Positions 60,326-64,000 of a DNA stretch of 64,000 nt are shown here, piece by piece. The position numbers were made by a program, and so were the translations under genes. Numbering within the stretch: position 1 is the stretch's first letter; each line of letters opens with the position of its first letter. The stretch covers positions 930,001 through 994,000 of the forward strand of contig NC_049562.1 of NCBI RefSeq assembly GCF_013368755.1, read 5' to 3'. Source of the DNA: Talaromyces rugulosus (Eukaryota; Ascomycota; Eurotiomycetes; Eurotiales; Trichocomaceae). The notes below the pieces were generated by a model. The model did no database searches, had not been told where the DNA came from, and saw nothing but the letters and a program-made list of their open reading frames with translations.

Positions 60326-62029
60326 TGTGAATTATCTAGCAAATGATAATGGGGAAATAAAATCATGGACGTAAGGGCGGAGGGTATCTTGCGCGTGCGA
60401 GAGAGACAGATACAGAGGGAGAGAGAGAAAGAGGGTCGTTATTGTGTTGTCGTTGCTGTTGCTATTTCCCTGTCGTGTAACCGGACCGTGATGATGATGC
60501 TGTTGTCTATGCGCGCTGTCGGATGCAGTCAATCGATGGATATATGGATCTAGCGGAAGCTCTCTAGGGATGATAGTGGTACAAGCCGGGTAATGCTGGC
60601 GGGGAAAAGTATTATGTCGTCGTATGCTCTTCGTTATTCGTGGCCGGACAGAAAGAGAAGGATTAATAACAGGAAAAGGACAGAATCCGAGCGACCGCGC
60701 GCTGCCGAGGTGGGAGAGTCAGCACAGCTAGTTACTACTTTCACACGACAATGTTTCTTGCCTGGCGCGGCAATACAGCAGCCTGAGGGGGGCCGGAGCG
60801 GAGGTTCGTACCGTCAGATGTCAAGGGAGCGACAATGAAGAGAACTGGCGGAAAGATCGACCAGGGATGCCGTGGAGAGAAGAGAGGAGAGGAGAGGAGA
60901 GGGTATCGGGAGGTCGACGAGAGTCGTTAGCGTGGCATTTATCGGTGCTGTTTTGACGGCAACCAGGGCAATCTGGACGATGCAACCAGGGCCAGTCAGT
61001 ACAGTGAGCGATATGTGACACCCCGAGCCGGGTACAGTTATGACAGACTGGTCGCTCGACGAGTGGTGAGCTTTCTGGGGAGGAGAGACCGATGAAGCTG
61101 GCGTTGGGGCGGGGGAGCGTGGTGGTACGTACTGAGCCAAGTGGTGGTCTCGGATCACGCAAGCGAACAGAGGCAAAACCGGACAGAGGTCGACGGTCGA
61201 CAGAAAACAAGTCGGATATAGGAAAGGGGGGGCGTAACCGGCCGCTGCTGGCTGGGAGGTATTATTGATTAACAACAAGATGGCAGGAATGAATATTCAG
61301 CAAGAAGAATCTAAGAAGGTAGTGAGTGGTAGTGTGGTTCTGGAAGGGGCTTTCGGGAGCCGAGAGCGTCTTCAGGCCTGCACGAGACCGGCTCGCGCCG
61401 CCCGGGGCCACGCAGCCTCGCATTGCGCATAGGGCGGATACTGTTTATTATTAGTTACTATTATTGTTTAAACAGTGAAGTGTTACATTATTTTCTTTTT
61501 TCTTTCTTTTTTGGCTCCTGGTCATGGAGGGGCTGCGTTGTAGTACTAATAAACACTAGGATGGAGTATGTACCAAAACAGACAACAGCCAACAAACTAC
61601 ATAGTTAACTAGAAACTTGTACTAGTGACTTTACAATGACACGGCCAGCGCTATAGTTTGAATACTATTATTAGTTGTTATTATTGTTATCATGATCTAT
61701 ATGATACATCCATGTCGCTCTTGTTGCCTTGAGGCCGCGGCCAATCACGTGCGCCTGTCGACCGAAAGCGGAGCCTGACGTCGCCATCTTTGGCTCTCGA
61801 GCATCTTCTGCTCAGAACCAGACGCTCCTCTTTGAAGGATTCGTTGCTTGATATTGCTTTCTATATGCACAGAAACGCTACAGCATCTACTTGACTGGAC
61901 TGCCAGCAAGAAACACATCGCCTCGCCGCAGCGATCCACTACCAAACACAAACACCACCGCACAGCTAGCTGAGAGGTCGTCCCTGGAGGGGAGAGCGCG
62001 TTCCCAGGCGACAGGCAGATATCGCGAAA
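60326..62029. promoter_or_regulatory. divergent upstream region of the SAPS and vps60 genes
   Basis: 1.7 kb between divergent starts. GAGA-type tracts at 60395-60435 and 60878-60905 read as CT-rich on the minus strand. The 154-codon minus ORF at 60814-61278 is Ser/Pro/Leu-rich without a motif and was not accepted. Confidence 0.4.
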
Positions 62030-62783
62030 ATGAATCGCCTCTTCGGCTCCAAGAACACGGCGCCCAAGCCAACTCTTGATTCAGCCATTTCAAATGTACG
62101 AAGCCTCGGCTGATGGCAGCTTGTTCCGTCCCTCCCTCCCCCCGCCACAGGCATAAACCCCGCGTTCACAAGCTTTTCTTTTCTAACGGACAGAACAGGT
62201 CGATAACCGGGCATCCAGCATCGACGTCAAGCTCGCCGCGCTCAATTCCGAGCTATCCACATACCAATCCCGCCTCGCGAAAATGCGCGATGGGCCGGGC
62301 AAAAACGCCCTGCGGCAAAAGGCACTCAAAGTGCTGCAGCGGCGGAAGCAGTACGAGGCGCAGCGCGACCAGCTGTCACAACAATCATGGAATATGGAGC
62401 AGGCAAACATGATGCAGGACAACCTCAAGAACGTCATGACTACGGTCGACGCGATGAAGACGACAACCAAGACGCTGAAGAAGCAGTATGGGAAGATCGA
62501 CATTGACAAGATCGAGCGTATGCAGGACGAAATGGCGGATTTGATGGAGGTTGGGAATGAGATTAACGAGAGCATCTCGCGCGCCTACGATATCCCCGAG
62601 GACGTAGACGAGGCCGACCTGGACGCCGAGCTGGAGGCCCTAGGCGAAGAAACCATGTTTGAGAGCCAGCTGGGTGAGGAAGCCATGCCGAGCTTTATGC
62701 AGGACGAGGTTGCGCCGCCAACCTTTATCGACGAGCCTCCTGAACAAGGCAAGGTCAAAGAGGCCGCTGGTGGAGTTGGCTAA
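62030..62783 (+). CDS. vps60: ESCRT-III-related Vps60/CHMP5
   Basis: Exons 62030-62095 and 62199-62783 (216 aa), intron 62096-62198 (GTACGA..AACAG, phase 0). MNRLFGSKNTAPKPTLDSAI at the start and the basic helix KNALRQKALKVLQRRKQYEAQRD are characteristic of Vps60/CHMP5. The acidic C-terminal half (EDVDEADLDAELEALGEE) contains the autoinhibitory and Vta1/Vps4-binding part. The protein assembles on endosomal membranes and helps recruit the Vps4-Vta1 ATPase in multivesicular-body sorting. Length and charge split are normal. Confidence 0.94.
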
Positions 62784-62990
62784 CCAAGGTTAATGGTTAT
62801 TAATTACGATATCGCAATGATTTTGTCCCTTTTTTTTGAGCCTCAGCATGATATTCAACGTCGTCAGTTTAATTATTTCCAAGTTGTATTCGCAATCAAT
62901 AGCGTTTAGTCATATATACATCAGTCATCAAAAAGTCATGAAGTTTTTTTTTTTTTCCAGATTCCTTTTTTAAAAAAAGGACACGTTTTC
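62784..62990. other. short convergent intergenic region
   Basis: 207 bp between the 3' ends of vps60 and the Nramp gene, with T-rich tracts at 62829-62838 and 62945-62956. Only overlapping or closely spaced 3' ends fit here. Confidence 0.4.
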
Positions 62991-64000
62991 CTATGCCAGT
63001 CCAAGTCCAACCAACACCAGCAAGGCAACGTTCATAATGGTAATGGCTAGCCATATGGCGATGGCCAGCGCAGAGACAGGCCAGCTATTTCGCATTTTGA
63101 CCTCCTCCGGCTGCACTTCATTATGCCCCGAGTCAACTGACGTATCTCTTGACGCCCCGACAGTCATGAATTTATTGCGACAAGTAAAGTACACCAGCGG
63201 CGCCGTCACGAACGGGAGGATCACGCTCAGAACGGCCTGGGATGCCGTCAAAGCCGTGTTCAGTCCGTCTCTCCCAATGGCAGCGGCGATAATGACTGCG
63301 GGGACAATGCTGATAGCGCGAGTGAGCAGTCGGCGAATCCAGGGTCGGCATGTCCATTGGATCATGCCCTCGCTGATCATTTGCCCTGCGATAGTGCAGA
63401 CAATGCCCGCAGACAAGCCAGAAAGCAGCAGAGCCAGTCCAAAGATGGTGCCTGCTGCCGGGGCGATGGACTGCGATAGAAGCCGGTGTATGCCAAACAG
63501 GTCCGCGTTTCCAGCGCCCGGGGTTCCGTAGAGAGCAGCCCCGGCAACAATCAAGATGGCGCTGTTGACGAAGAGTGCAAATGTGAATAGTGATAGCGCA
63601 AGTTCCACAATGGAATAATTCATACAACTGCGTATCGCTTGGAGGGAGGGACGCCAGTCTACATCATCTTCCTCACCGTTGTCTGCTTCAATATAGCCTT
63701 TTCCCCTGTCATATTCTCTCAGACGCGGCTGGACAGCACCGCTGCCCAGGAACAAGGAGTGTGGCATGACCGTAGCTCCGAGGATACCGCAACTCTGATA
63801 GATACTAGTATATATAAAATTAGTCTCAAGCTTCATGTAACATATCCAAAGTTGTGGTTGAACTCACCCTGAGCCTCGCACGACGGCTGCTGAAGGAATA
63901 TAGCCTCGGAGAACCGTGCCCACGGACTGCTCTTTGATCAGAGAGAGCTGGATACAGAAGCAGATCACCACGGAAACAACGAGGAGGATGACGAAGAATT
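62991..64000 (-). CDS. Nramp-family metal ion transporter, 5' end outside window
   Basis: Last two exons only: the partial exon 64000-63868 and 63804-62991, intron 63805-63867 (GTGAGT..ACTAG). The splice creates GIYQSCGILGATVMPHSLFLGS, the conserved Nramp stretch with the metal-coordinating Met-Pro-His segment. Further helices follow (SIVELALSLFTFALFVNSAILIVAGAALYG, GTIFGLALLLSGLSAGIVCTIAGQ and others) and the chain ends LALVLVGLGLA-like in the membrane. This is the C-terminal part of an SMF-type proton-coupled manganese/iron transporter. The N-terminal DPGN motif would lie beyond 64000, so the subtype (Smf1, 2 or 3) and location cannot be settled. Confidence 0.93.

Noticed and set aside
60814..61278. 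154-codon minus ORF between the SAPS and vps60 genes
   Set aside because: Ser/Pro/Leu low complexity, overlapped by similar ORFs in other frames, no motif.
1..64000. tRNA, rRNA, CRISPR or secondary-metabolite core genes
   Set aside because: Intergenic regions were read for cloverleaf patterns and repeats, and proteins for PKS/NRPS motifs; none seen. A tRNAscan or covariance search was not possible.

Overview
The window is nuclear DNA of a filamentous ascomycete, most likely a eurotiomycete close to Aspergillus/Penicillium. This rests on short (about 50-110 nt) GT..AG introns with CTAAC/CTGAC branch sites, spacious CT-rich promoters, and a gene set typical of that group: a facA-type acetyl-CoA synthetase, a SonB-type Nup98/Nup96, a fungal ADAM protease, Zn2Cys6 regulators and a Mug190-type C2 protein. 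Genes lie on both strands with no operon logic. Exon joins below were deduced by hand from splice signals, reading phase and family knowledge. No tRNA, rRNA or CRISPR was recognised.

Layout. 1-0.4 kb: possible transposon ORF remnant. 1.3-4.6 kb (+): MYND-like zinc-finger protein. 6.2-7.2 kb (-): basic/acidic low-complexity protein. 8.8-10.6 kb (+): Y-family DNA polymerase of iota type. 11.3-13.3 kb: divergent pair of a fungal nuclease-like protein (-) and an atypical kinase (+) broken by a stop codon. 13.7-16.3 kb (+): membrane ADAM metalloprotease. 16.8-17.7 kb (-): Cdc31/centrin. 18.3-18.9 kb (-): GFA-family protein. 19.9-21.4 kb (+): Mgs1/WRNIP1 ATPase. 22.0-23.5 kb (+): zinc-cluster-like regulator. 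23.9-25.8 kb (+): kynurenine aminotransferase-like enzyme with nine exons. 26.1-26.5 kb: repeat-like tract. 26.8-29.2 kb (+) and 29.3-30.5 kb (-): convergent Zn2Cys6 regulator with a frameshift and short-chain dehydrogenase with a duplicated active-site motif. 31.7-35.5 kb (-): Mug190-like SMP/C2 protein. 36.4-37.3 kb (+): Get2. 39.0-41.3 kb (+): facA. 42.2-49.0 kb (+): Nup98/Nup96. 49.3-49.4 kb: MITE-like element. 49.6-51.3 kb (+): MFS transporter. 51.5-53.2 kb (-): complex I 51-kDa subunit. 53.4-55.8 kb (-): SET-domain protein. 56.3-60.3 kb (-): SAPS protein, with a C-terminal exon or separate ORF at its 3' end. 62.0-62.8 kb (+): Vps60. 63.0-64.0 kb (-): Nramp metal transporter cut by the window end.

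Most of the window is conserved housekeeping: replication-stress tolerance (Pol iota and Mgs1, each with a putative ubiquitin-binding zinc finger), nuclear pore, tail-anchored protein insertion, endosomal sorting, respiration and acetate activation. The accessory material sits in two islands, 11.3-13.3 kb and 26.1-30.5 kb, and both carry signs of decay. The most unusual content is the nuclease-like/kinase divergent pair and the dehydrogenase with two tandem YMQ[S/T]K motifs.
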